The position numbers were made by a program, and so were the translations under genes. A stretch of 31,264 nt of DNA from Lachnospiraceae bacterium (GTDB lineage Bacteria; Bacillota_A; Clostridia; Lachnospirales; Lachnospiraceae), in contig JAFQCI010000028.1 of NCBI GenBank assembly GCA_017416505.1, positions 1 through 31,264 of the forward strand, in the 5' to 3' direction. Of this stretch, positions 7,652-15,125 are shown piece by piece (within the stretch, counting starts at the first letter, position 1; the number at the start of each line of letters is the position of its first letter). The notes under the pieces were generated by a model, which was not told the DNA's origin, made no database searches, and was given only the letters and a program-made list of their open reading frames with translations.

Positions 7652-8833
7652 ATGATTGCAATGGAACGATTTACGCAAAGAGCTATGATTTTGCTTTTGA
7701 TAACGATATTGGAATGTTTGACTTCTAAAATACCCTTTGGGCTGTTATTTCTTGCAGGAGCCTTACTTTGTATTATTTGCGAGAGAAGTCTTATGGAAGA
7801 GGAAAAGGGCATCTGTCTGGCACTTCAGTTTATGTTATCTTTGATATTTGTGCTATTGTCCCAAAACTATATTTCTTATCTGTTATTTTATCTTATAGGA
7901 GGAGAAGTTCCGACAAAAATTCGAAAGTCGTATTCTTTTTTATTTCCTGCTATAGTTTATTTTGGATTGCAGATTTTACTGAAACAGCAGGAATTACCGG
8001 AAATAATTCTTCATGTTTTGATTTTAACAGGAATATCGGGGGGATTGTTTCTTCTTCAACAGTTGATAGAAAATTATATACATGCAAAAAGTCAGATTTC
8101 TAAAGCTCTTAGTGTTATGGCAGTGAATGAAATGTATGCCAAAAAGTTAAATCAGGAGCTTGTGATAAAAAATTATCTGGCAGATAAAACGGCAAGACTT
8201 GAGGAAAGAGAAAATATCAGTAGAAATATTCATAACAGTGTGGGGCATTCCATAACGGCAGCGGTTATGACCTTAGATGCAGCAGATATGCTATTTGATA
8301 CGGCACCGGATAAAGCAAGGGAAAAAATGAATACAGCGAATCAGAGGATTCGAGGCAGTCTTGATTTCATACGGCAGGCAGTCCGGGTATTGAATCATGA
8401 AAATCAATATGTAAGCATGAGTGATTTTATAAGTGAACTTACGGCGGTTACAGATGGTTTTGTGATGGATACTATGATAAAAATATATACGGACTTTGGA
8501 AATATTAATATGGATGTGGTGATTCCTCATGAACATACAGAATTTCTTACAGGAGTAGTACAGGAACTTTTGTCCAATGGTGTCCGGCATGGGGGAGCAG
8601 ATGTTTTTTCTGTGACACTGACAGCAGACAGCCGCCACATTAAAATAAAAGTAAAAGACAATGGAAAAAGTGATTTCTCCAAGAAAAATCAAAGAGAACG
8701 CATTGAAAATGGATTTGGATTGAAAAAAATCATTTCTTACGTAAAACGATGTGGGGGAAGTGTGGATTTTTCCAATGAAAATGGATTTAAAGCGGAAATT
8801 TTGCTGGAATTTCAGAAGGGAGAAGAAGAATGA
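7652..8833 (+). CDS. Membrane histidine kinase, NarL-type (HisKA_3)
   Basis: Sensor kinase with about five to six closely spaced N-terminal membrane helices and almost no external domain, so it senses in or at the membrane. The dimerisation/phosphoacceptor helix reads EERENISRNIHNSVGHSIT; the phosphorylated His is near residue 194. A HATPase_c domain follows with VQELLSNGVRHGG (N box) and NGFGLKKI (G box). Start chosen at the ATG at 7652 after GGTGAT; GTG 7643 and ATG 7646 are alternatives. The stop overlaps the response regulator start (ATGA), so the two are translationally coupled. It likely senses the substrate of the exporter encoded downstream. Confidence 0.85.
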   Translation: MIAMERFTQRAMILLLITILECLTSKIPFGLLFLAGALLCIICERSLMEEEKGICLALQFMLSLIFVLLSQNYISYLLFYLIGGEVPTKIRKSYSFLFPAIVYFGLQILLKQQELPEIILHVLILTGISGGLFLLQQLIENYIHAKSQISKALSVMAVNEMYAKKLNQELVIKNYLADKTARLEERENISRNIHNSVGHSITAAVMTLDAADMLFDTAPDKAREKMNTANQRIRGSLDFIRQAVRVLNHENQYVSMSDFISELTAVTDGFVMDTMIKIYTDFGNINMDVVIPHEHTEFLTGVVQELLSNGVRHGGADVFSVTLTADSRHIKIKVKDNGKSDFSKKNQRERIENGFGLKKIISYVKRCGGSVDFSNENGFKAEILLEFQKGEEE

Positions 8834-9453
8834 ATCACTTACAAATACTTTTAGTGGATGATGAGCCTTTATTACTGGAGAGTCTGGAAATCATTCTTAC
8901 TTTAAATCAAATGGAGATTGTAGGAAAAGCACGAGACGGACAGGAAGCCTTGGCGGTACTTTCAGAGAAAACATGTGATTTGGCACTGGTGGATTTAAAC
9001 ATGAAGGGAATGGGCGGAATCGAATTGATTTCCCACATGAAAAAGGAATATCCCCTGGTAAAAATACTGGTATTAACCACCTTTTATGATGATAAAAATA
9101 TTAGTCAGGCCATTGGTGGAGGTGCAGACGGATATTTGTTAAAAGACAGCGGAAAGGATGCCATTCTTGGAGCCATTGAGCAGATTATGGGTGGAAGAGA
9201 TGTCATTGACCGAAAGGTGATGGAACGATTGTCTGCACTTATGAATGGGAAGAGTAAGGGAACTTCGCTTTTCGAGGGAATGACCAGCAGGGAGCAGGAA
9301 ATATGCACGTTGTTAGCGAAGGGACTTACCAATAAGCAGATTGCAGAAACACTTTTTATTTCGGAAGGAACAGTGAAAAATTATATTTCTGGGATTTATG
9401 AAAAAACCGGGATACATGACAGGGCAAAGCTGATTGTCGAGATTCATGGGTGA
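8830..9453 (+). CDS. LuxR/NarL-type response regulator
   Basis: 207 residues. The receiver domain has DDE at 10-12, phosphoacceptor Asp55 in LALVDLNMKG, Thr in VLTTFYDD and Lys in YLLKDSG. The C-terminal LuxR helix-turn-helix is TSREQEICTLLAKGLTNKQIAETLFISEGTVKNYIS. It pairs with the overlapping kinase and probably activates the permease/ATPase/permease genes beginning at 9686. Its stop codon TGA is also the start of the TGACCCTGGTA repeat. Confidence 0.9.
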   Translation: MNHLQILLVDDEPLLLESLEIILTLNQMEIVGKARDGQEALAVLSEKTCDLALVDLNMKGMGGIELISHMKKEYPLVKILVLTTFYDDKNISQAIGGGADGYLLKDSGKDAILGAIEQIMGGRDVIDRKVMERLSALMNGKSKGTSLFEGMTSREQEICTLLAKGLTNKQIAETLFISEGTVKNYISGIYEKTGIHDRAKLIVEIHG

Positions 9454-9461
9454 CCCTGGTA
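9450..9461. repeat. Right 12-bp inverted repeat bracketing the two-component genes
   Basis: GTGACCCTGGTA, partner of 7594-7605; it overlaps the regulator stop codon. Related TGACCC sequences occur at 9653-9658 and 30977-30982. Confidence 0.6.
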
Positions 9462-9468
9462 TCATAAC

Positions 9469-9510
9469 ATATGACCGTAACTGTTCACACATGAACAGTT
9501 ACATATGACC
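9469..9510. mobile_element. 26-bp palindromic mini-element with perfect 8-bp direct repeats
   Basis: The element is 9477-9502: arm GTAACTGTTCA, spacer CACA, arm TGAACAGTTAC. ATATGACC flanks it on both sides (9469-9476 and 9503-9510). The whole element is two inverted arms with almost nothing between them. It is the same length as the copy at 12619-12644. Confidence 0.75.
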
Positions 9511-9547
9511 ACAGTCATAGTGAAATTATGACTGTGGTTACTTTTTT
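9508..9547 (+). terminator. Rho-independent terminator after the two-component genes
   Basis: Perfect 12-bp stem ACCACAGTCATA (9508-9519) and TATGACTGTGGT (9527-9538), then TACTTTTTT. It overlaps the right direct repeat of the mini-element by three bases. Confidence 0.85.
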
Positions 9548-9591
9548 GTTGGAGTTTCTTATGTTAAGATTTAACCTGTAGAAAAGCTAAA

Positions 9592-9658
9592 GAATTGTGG
9601 GAGCACAAAAGTGTGTAGCAATTCGTAGGTATTATGGGGTCAAAATACCTTTTGACCC
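9592..9658. repeat. Two hairpins in the leader of the ABC exporter genes
   Basis: Hairpin 1: GAATTG (9592-9597) with CAATTC (9619-9624), plus an inner GCAC/GTGT pairing. Hairpin 2: GGGTCAAAA (9637-9645), loop TACC, TTTTGACCC (9650-9658). The segment CTTTTGACCCTA also occurs at 30973-30984. This is either a dispersed repeat or, for hairpin 2, the response regulator binding site upstream of the exporter genes. Confidence 0.55.
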
Positions 9659-9685
9659 TAACATCATAAAAGTAGGAGGATGGTT

Positions 9686-10858
9686 ATGGAACAGAAATTA
9701 TCTGCAATGAGGTATGTGAAAAATAACAAGCGACGAGTTGCAGTTTTGGTAGTAAGTTTATCACTTTGTTTTATGCTTACTTATCTTGTGAACTTTTTAT
9801 TATCTTCAACGGAGGAAACTTTTCGGATTATGCTTGTAGATAATACAGAGAAGATTCAATATGTGAGGTTAGCAGGAAGTTCCTTAGGGATTGATGTGGA
9901 ACACGTAGAACAAGAAGAACTCCATCAATTATATTTGGAGAAAAATCTTGAACTGACTGAGAAGCTGAAAGGTTATGAAGCAGTATCAGAGGCATTTTAT
10001 GCCCAGATTCTTTATAATGAGGTAAAGGCTGCCATAGGAGAATGGCAGGGGGAAATTCCATTGGTGGAGAAGGAACAGGTTCCAATTATTCTTGAACATT
10101 ATGGAACCAAGGTTTGTGAAGGAAGAATGCCGGAACATCCGGGAGAAATCGTTTTAGACAGGGCTTCCATGAAAAATGGTGATTATGAATTAAACGACTA
10201 TTTTGACATGGAAAGTCTGGATGATACTGTGAAAATTGTTGGGATTTTGGATTGTGACAGTTATTTTGGCTGTGGAATCCCTAGTGAGGAATATCAGTTA
10301 TCTACCAGTATCGTGATACTTTCCGATGGAAGCATTCAGGATATTACGACGTTGTTAGAACAAGAAGGTATCTTTGTAAGAGAAGGTTTTGATACCGTTG
10401 TGGATGCCAAGGTGGGAAAAGAAGATTTACAAAAGAATGTCATTGATGTCATTGGTAAGTCCGAAAGTGTGATATATATTGGTGTTATGCTGCTCCTGTC
10501 TTTGTCCCTTTATATCGTTTACACCATGTATTTAAGGGACAGACGAAATGAGTGGTGTCTGTATTGCTCCATTGGTTATTCCAAAAAAGAAATATATCGT
10601 TCCATATTGCGGGAGCTTTTCTTTACCTTTGGACTTGCGGTTGTGATTGGAGCAGGTTTAACCATGATGTTAGTGGTGGGACTTGATTTTGGAATGATAC
10701 GCCCGATGGGAATCAGATGCCGGTATTTTTATCCGGAAACCATATTAGAAATATTATGTGCCTATATGCTGCTGATAGGATTATTACAAATTCCTATCCG
10801 GTATGCACTTTATAAAATACGCACCATAGATGCCATGGAGGATGATTTATATGTTTGA
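9686..10858 (+). CDS. FtsX/MacB-type ABC exporter permease 1
   Basis: About 390 residues. One membrane helix near residues 16-36 (VAVLVVSLSLCFMLTYLVNF), a large extracytoplasmic domain, then three C-terminal helices (about 265-380), the usual FtsX-like layout. MRDRRNEWCLYCSIGYSKKEIYRSIL-type residues mark the conserved cytoplasmic loop. I chose the ATG at 9686 because GGAGG lies 6 nt upstream; the ATG at 9680 touches it. The end overlaps the ATPase gene by 8 bp. It works with the ATPase and second permease, probably exporting or removing a peptide, lipid or drug sensed by the adjoining two-component system. Confidence 0.8.
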   Translation: MEQKLSAMRYVKNNKRRVAVLVVSLSLCFMLTYLVNFLLSSTEETFRIMLVDNTEKIQYVRLAGSSLGIDVEHVEQEELHQLYLEKNLELTEKLKGYEAVSEAFYAQILYNEVKAAIGEWQGEIPLVEKEQVPIILEHYGTKVCEGRMPEHPGEIVLDRASMKNGDYELNDYFDMESLDDTVKIVGILDCDSYFGCGIPSEEYQLSTSIVILSDGSIQDITTLLEQEGIFVREGFDTVVDAKVGKEDLQKNVIDVIGKSESVIYIGVMLLLSLSLYIVYTMYLRDRRNEWCLYCSIGYSKKEIYRSILRELFFTFGLAVVIGAGLTMMLVVGLDFGMIRPMGIRCRYFYPETILEILCAYMLLIGLLQIPIRYALYKIRTIDAMEDDLYV

Positions 10859-11522
10859 GATTAAAAATATTACGATGATTTATGATATGGAAAAAACAGA
10901 GAAAGTTTATGCTTTAGGAGGCTTTGATTTATCCCTCCCGGATAAGGGTCTGATTGGGATTATCGGCCCTTCCGGAAGCGGAAAATCTACTTTGATGTAC
11001 TGTCTTTCTACATTGAAAAAGCCTACAGATGGAAAGATTCTTTATAATGGAAAAGAGATTACAAGGTTAAAAGACAGCGAGAGGGAAATCCTTAGGAGAA
11101 ATGAATTTGGTTTTGTATTTCAAAGACATTTTCTGGTGCCTTATATGTCTGCACTGGACAATGTAACAGTGGCAGCTACAAAGCATGAGAAAGAAACCAT
11201 TGAAAAGGCAAAAGGACTATTGAAGGGCTTTGGTTTGGGAGAAAAAGAAATTTCGAAACGCCCATCGAAACTTTCTGGTGGACAAAGACAAAGAGCTGCC
11301 ATTGCAAGGGCAATGATAAATGAACCAAAAGTTTTGTTTGCGGATGAACCTACGGCAGCACTTGACCATGAAAATGCCTTTGCAGTTATGGAGATTCTTA
11401 AAGAATATGCGAAAAACAATCTGGTACTTGTCATTACCCATGACCGCTCTATTTTGAAAGATGCAGACAGTGTGATTGAAATGTGGGATGGAAATATCAG
11501 TGCGATTAAAGGTGGTGAATAA
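10851..11522 (+). CDS. ABC exporter ATPase (MacB/LolD type)
   Basis: 223 residues. Walker A GPSGSGKST, Q-loop FVFQRHFLVPYMSALDNV, signature LSGGQRQRAAIARA, Walker B VLFADEPTAALD and the H-loop VITHD are all present. This is the energising subunit of a MacB/LolD-type exporter, in one operon with a permease on each side. I chose the ATG at 10851, nine bases after GGAGG and overlapping the permease stop; the frame is open to an ATG at 10830, but that would lengthen the protein by seven residues unlike the family. Confidence 0.9.
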   Translation: MFEIKNITMIYDMEKTEKVYALGGFDLSLPDKGLIGIIGPSGSGKSTLMYCLSTLKKPTDGKILYNGKEITRLKDSEREILRRNEFGFVFQRHFLVPYMSALDNVTVAATKHEKETIEKAKGLLKGFGLGEKEISKRPSKLSGGQRQRAAIARAMINEPKVLFADEPTAALDHENAFAVMEILKEYAKNNLVLVITHDRSILKDADSVIEMWDGNISAIKGGE

Positions 11523-11524
11523 GA

Positions 11525-12619
11525 TTGAATCCTTTTTCAGCAATATATTTTGTGAAAGAAAATAAAAAACGTTGTTTTTTACTAATATTTATGATTTTTT
11601 TAAGCTTTGGCGTGTACCTTGGGGGCTTATATGTTACAAATCCTTTGGATAACTGGAAAACTACGATGGATTATTATGATAAGATAGTCAGTGTAAGTAA
11701 TAATTCAGCGGATGGACAGGATTATCAATGGTTTCTTCATGAACTGGAAAGCGATGGCAAGGTTACTATCTTAGAAATGGGAACTTATAATGGATTTCAA
11801 TGGCATAGTATTATGGGTTTTGATAATGGAATTTGCAGCTTTACTTTTCGAAGTGTAGAGGATTTTAAGATATACTGTGAACATTTTGGGATAGAGTGTG
11901 ACTTTGAACAGTTAAAAGAGCAAAGTATGATTATGAGTGAAAAATTCGCAAAAAATAAAGGGTTTTCCATAGGTGATAAGGTGGATAAAAACGGGTATAG
12001 CATGATTTACAGTGAGTTTACTCTGGATGCGGTAACGAAGGAGGATGGGTATACCTTATATTTTATTACCAGCGAAGAGGACATAACCTCAAGTGCCACA
12101 CTTTTAGGAAATGGCATGGAGGGAAAGGAACTTTATGATTATGTTTACAGTCTTCAAAATCAGTTGGAAGACAAAAGCAATATTTATGTATATCCGGGAC
12201 TACGAGAGGATATAGAGGGTCAATTTGAAATATTTAATGTCATATATATCTTTATTGCAATTTTAATTTCCATAATACTTGCAATTACCATCCATGCAGC
12301 CTTTGTGGGGATGTACCAGAGAAGAGAGTTTGAGTTTTCTGTTTATCGTGCCATAGGCATTTCAAAGAAACGTATCATTGGGAAGATTGTAAGTGAATTG
12401 TTATTACTTGATTTGGTTGCTCTTATCATAGGAGCGGGGATTACAGTTCTTGGTATTTACCTTTTGAATCATCTGGTACTTTATCCGATTGGGAAGTATT
12501 TATGTTATTATGATTCTTTGGCATTGGGGGCTTTACTTCTATGCAATATTATAAGCATCCTTCCATTGATGGTGACAAGATGCAGACAGATGTTAAAAAC
12601 AGATATTTGTGAATATTAG
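11525..12619 (+). CDS. FtsX-type ABC exporter permease 2
   Basis: 364 residues starting at TTG, 2 bp after the ATPase stop, with GGTGGT upstream. One N-terminal helix (about 17-34), a large extracytoplasmic domain (about 35-235), then three helices. REFEFSVYRAIGISKKRIIG is the typical FtsX cytoplasmic loop. It pairs with permease 1 as a heterodimer around the ATPase. Its TAG stop is unusual: TA belongs to the left 8-bp repeat GAATATTA and G is the first base of an inserted mini-element. Removing the insertion would restore GAA TAT TAA, so the protein end is unchanged. Confidence 0.8.
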   Translation: MNPFSAIYFVKENKKRCFLLIFMIFLSFGVYLGGLYVTNPLDNWKTTMDYYDKIVSVSNNSADGQDYQWFLHELESDGKVTILEMGTYNGFQWHSIMGFDNGICSFTFRSVEDFKIYCEHFGIECDFEQLKEQSMIMSEKFAKNKGFSIGDKVDKNGYSMIYSEFTLDAVTKEDGYTLYFITSEEDITSSATLLGNGMEGKELYDYVYSLQNQLEDKSNIYVYPGLREDIEGQFEIFNVIYIFIAILISIILAITIHAAFVGMYQRREFEFSVYRAIGISKKRIIGKIVSELLLLDLVALIIGAGITVLGIYLLNHLVLYPIGKYLCYYDSLALGALLLCNIISILPLMVTRCRQMLKTDICEY

Positions 12620-12652
12620 TTCCTGTTCATGTGCGAACAGTAACGAATATTA
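12611..12652. mobile_element. 26-bp mini-element inserted in a stop codon, perfect 8-bp direct repeats
   Basis: The element is 12619-12644: GTTCCTGTTC, ATGTGC, GAACAGTAAC. GAATATTA flanks it at 12611-12618 and 12645-12652. The insertion point is within the permease stop codon and a stop is rebuilt on both sides of the element. Confidence 0.75.
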
Positions 12653-12660
12653 AAACGGAT

Positions 12661-12687
12661 AAGCCGGGGGAAACCCTGGCTTTTTTT
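12661..12687 (+). terminator. Rho-independent terminator of the exporter operon
   Basis: AAGCCGGGG, GAA, ACCCTGGCTT hairpin (one G.T pair) followed by seven T residues. Confidence 0.85.
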
Positions 12688-12714
12688 CGTTATAAGAAAA
12701 AGTTATAGCAAATC

Positions 12715-12858
12715 ATTACTTTTTTGAATTACAAATAATTCAAAAAGTAATTGACATTCTTGGTGATGTGAAGTAAGATATAAAACATAGTAAAACAGTA
12801 GGAAATAATTAAAAACAAAAGGCATATGATATAAGTGAGGATTTCATTAGCTGAAATC
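12715..12858 (+). promoter_or_regulatory. Regulatory palindrome, promoter and leader hairpin of the amino acid transporter operon
   Basis: A long palindrome (arms 12715-12730 and 12737-12751, ATTACTTTTT.GAATT, one base bulged) abuts the promoter TTGACA (12751-12756), 17-bp spacer, TAAGAT (12774-12779). Its place just upstream of and touching the -35 box suits an activator such as the LysR regulator encoded at 16018. A small hairpin GATTTCA/TGAAATC (12840-12858) lies just before the GGAGGTG ribosome site of the first permease gene. Confidence 0.55.
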
Positions 12859-12877
12859 AGACGGAGGTGAAGAACGT

Positions 12878-13549
12878 ATGGATTTTGAATTTATATCTAC
12901 ATATATTCCAACCTATATCAAGGCAGCACAACTGACGATAAAAATTGCTGCATTTGGAATTGCAGGTGCATTTGTAGTAGGAATCATTTGTAGTTTCATA
13001 AAAGAATTAAAAATTCCTGTATTAAGACATATGGTACAAATATATATTGAGTTATCCAGAAATACCCCACTATTAATACAATTGTTCTTTTTGTACTTTG
13101 GATTACCGAAGGTGGGAATTGTCTTAAGTTCTGAAACCTGTGGAGTCGTGGGATTGATTTTCTTAGGAGGAAGCTATATGGCAGAGGGATTTCGAACCGG
13201 GATTGACAATGTACCACAGGTTCAAAGGGAATCTGCTTATAGTTTAGGAATGACGAAAAAGCAGACCTTTTGGAAGATTATTCTGCCCCAGGCAGTAGCC
13301 ACCAGTGTACCGGTGTTTTGTGCCAATGTGATATTTCTTTTAAAGGAAACCTCCGTATTCAGTGCAGTCGCACTGGCAGATTTAATGTATGTTACCAAGG
13401 ATTTGATTGGACTTTATTATAAAACGGATGAGGCACTTATGATGCTGGTAGTTTCGTATCTTATCATACTTCTTCCTATATCATTGGTAAGTGCATGGAT
13501 AGAGAGGAGGGTAAGATATGCAGGATTCGGGAATTCAGGTTCTCTTTGA
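12878..13549 (+). CDS. Polar amino acid ABC transporter permease 1 (HisM type)
   Basis: 223 residues with about five membrane helices. IYIELSRNTPLLIQLFFLYFGL is the conserved polar amino acid permease start, and the EAA loop reads RESAYSLGMTKKQTFWKIILPQAV, which contacts the ATPase. GGAGGTG lies 8 nt before the ATG. It overlaps the second permease gene by 32 bp. With the other subunits it imports an amino acid, probably cysteine or cystine judged from the binding protein. Confidence 0.88.
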   Translation: MDFEFISTYIPTYIKAAQLTIKIAAFGIAGAFVVGIICSFIKELKIPVLRHMVQIYIELSRNTPLLIQLFFLYFGLPKVGIVLSSETCGVVGLIFLGGSYMAEGFRTGIDNVPQVQRESAYSLGMTKKQTFWKIILPQAVATSVPVFCANVIFLLKETSVFSAVALADLMYVTKDLIGLYYKTDEALMMLVVSYLIILLPISLVSAWIERRVRYAGFGNSGSL

Positions 13550-14195
13550 GGGAATTAATTTTGTAAGGCTTTTGGAAGGACTTTTTGTTTCTTTAAAAAT
13601 TGCCCTGATTTCAATGGTATTTTCAGTTTTATTAGGTTTCCTTCTTGGTATGGTAATGACAGGAAGAAATAAAGTGGTTCGATGTTTGTGTAAGGTATAT
13701 CTTGAAGTAGTACGAATCATGCCTCAACTGGTGTTGTTGTTTTTGGTATATTTTGGAGCAGCAAAACATTTCGGAATGGATATCTCAGGAGAAATGGCAG
13801 CAGTTTTGGTTTTTACCTTCTGGGGTACTGCAGAGATGGGAGATTTGGTGCGGAGTGCATTGATTTCCATACCGAAACATCAGTATGACAGCGGATACAG
13901 TCTGGGATTTTCGAAAATTCAGCTATATTGTCATATTATATTGCCCCAGACCTTTCGAAGGCTGTTACCATCTGCAGTAAATTTATTAACAAGAATGATT
14001 AAAACGACTTCTTTAGTAGTTTTAATTGGAGTGGTAGAGGTAGTAAAAGTCGGAAAGCAGATTATTGATGCTTCCAGATACGAGAATCCGAAGGCTGCAA
14101 TCTGGGTTTATGGTTTGATTTTCCTGTTATATTTTGCAGTATGTTTTCCAATTTCAAAATTATCAACAGTGTTAGAGAAAAGGGTAAAAGACTAG
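13518..14195 (+). CDS. Polar amino acid ABC transporter permease 2 (HisM type)
   Basis: 225 residues with about five membrane helices. It has VYLEVVRIMPQLVLLFLVYF and the EAA loop YDSGYSLGFSKIQLYCHIILPQTFRR. The ATG at 13518 follows GAGGAGG and lies inside the upstream permease gene, so translation is coupled. It forms a heterodimer with permease 1. Confidence 0.88.
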   Translation: MQDSGIQVLFEGINFVRLLEGLFVSLKIALISMVFSVLLGFLLGMVMTGRNKVVRCLCKVYLEVVRIMPQLVLLFLVYFGAAKHFGMDISGEMAAVLVFTFWGTAEMGDLVRSALISIPKHQYDSGYSLGFSKIQLYCHIILPQTFRRLLPSAVNLLTRMIKTTSLVVLIGVVEVVKVGKQIIDASRYENPKAAIWVYGLIFLLYFAVCFPISKLSTVLEKRVKD

Positions 14196-14226
14196 ATGGT
14201 AGAAACCTTTTGGAAAGGAGGCAACA

Positions 14227-14982
14227 ATGGAACAAACAATTTTACAAACTGTGGCATTGACAAAATCTTTTGATACATCCCCTCCTGTGTTAAAGAATAT
14301 CAATTTCTCCATAAAAAAAGGTGAGGTTGTTGTGGTAATAGGTCCATCCGGGTGTGGGAAGAGTACCTTTTTAAGATGTCTGAATCTTTTAGAACCCATA
14401 GATTCAGGAGAAATTTTTTTGGACGGAAATTTAATCAGTTCCGACAAGAAAAATATTCATCAATACAGGGAGAAAATAGGCATGGTATTTCAAAGCTATG
14501 ACCTGTTTCCACATAAGACAGTACTGGAAAATGTGATTCTGGCTCCGGTACTGGTACAAAAGAGAAAAAAAGAGGAAGTGAAAAAAGAAGCGGAAGCCCT
14601 GCTGGAAAGGGTTGGTCTTTTGGAAAAGAAAGAAATGTACCCAAGACAGCTTTCCGGTGGACAGAAACAAAGAGTGGCAATTGTAAGAACTTTAATGATG
14701 CATCCGGAGGTTTTATTATTGGATGAGATTACAGCAGCCTTAGACCCGGAAATGGTTCGGGAAGTACTGCAGGTGGTGTTGGAACTTGCGAAAGAGGGAA
14801 TGACCATGGTGATTGTTACCCATGAAATGGACTTTGCGAAGGCGGTGGCCGACCGGGTAATATTTTTAGATAAGGGAGAGATAGTGGAAGAAGAAAAGCC
14901 ACAGGAATTTTTTAACTATCCAAAATCAGAAAGGGCAAAAAAATTCTTAAATACATTTCATTTTGAAGCATTGGAGATTTAG
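14227..14982 (+). CDS. Polar amino acid ABC transporter ATPase (GlnQ type)
   Basis: 251 residues. Walker [11 protein letters not shown]-loop [18 protein letters not shown], signature [13 protein letters not shown], Walker [15 protein letters not shown] and H-loop IVTHEM. The Walker B region has DEITAALD in place of the usual DEPTSALD, with Pro replaced by Ile. AAGGAGG precedes the ATG. It energises the two permeases encoded just upstream. A repeat element separates it from the binding protein gene. Confidence 0.9.
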   Translation: MEQTILQTVALTKSFDTSPPVLKNINFSIKKGEVVVVIGPSGCGKSTFLRCLNLLEPIDSGEIFLDGNLISSDKKNIHQYREKIGMVFQSYDLFPHKTVLENVILAPVLVQKRKKEEVKKEAEALLERVGLLEKKEMYPRQLSGGQKQRVAIVRTLMMHPEVLLLDEITAALDPEMVREVLQVVLELAKEGMTMVIVTHEMDFAKAVADRVIFLDKGEIVEEEKPQEFFNYPKSERAKKFLNTFHFEALEI

Positions 14983-14989
14983 TAATTAT

Positions 14990-15106
14990 CTGAAATTTAA
15001 ATAGGCAATTCCGAAACTAAAATATTTTATGTGAAAGTGATACAAAATGAACAAAAACTCAATATAGATTTTTGATAGTTTCGCAATTACCTATCTGAAA
15101 ATTTAA
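14990..15106. mobile_element. MITE-like repeat with terminal inverted repeats inside the transporter operon
   Basis: 19-bp ends match at 17 positions: ATAGGCAATTCCGAAACTA (15001-15019) and the inverse of TAGTTTCGCAATTACCTAT (15076-15094). Direct repeats flank it: CTGAAATTTAA (14990-15000) and CTGAAAATTTAA (15095-15106), differing by one A. The left end also occurs at 30144-30162 followed by the same AAAATATTTTAT, and the core recurs at 28198-28234. Confidence 0.65.
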
Positions 15107-15125
15107 AAGAAAAGAGGAGAAAGTT

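Noticed and set aside
7768..8103. 111-codon plus-strand frame inside the histidine kinase gene
   Set aside because: Second frame of the kinase membrane region with no ribosome site or motif.
14431..14807. Three minus-strand frames opposite the GlnQ-type ATPase
   Set aside because: They mirror the conserved ABC motifs of the plus-strand gene and have no family signature.
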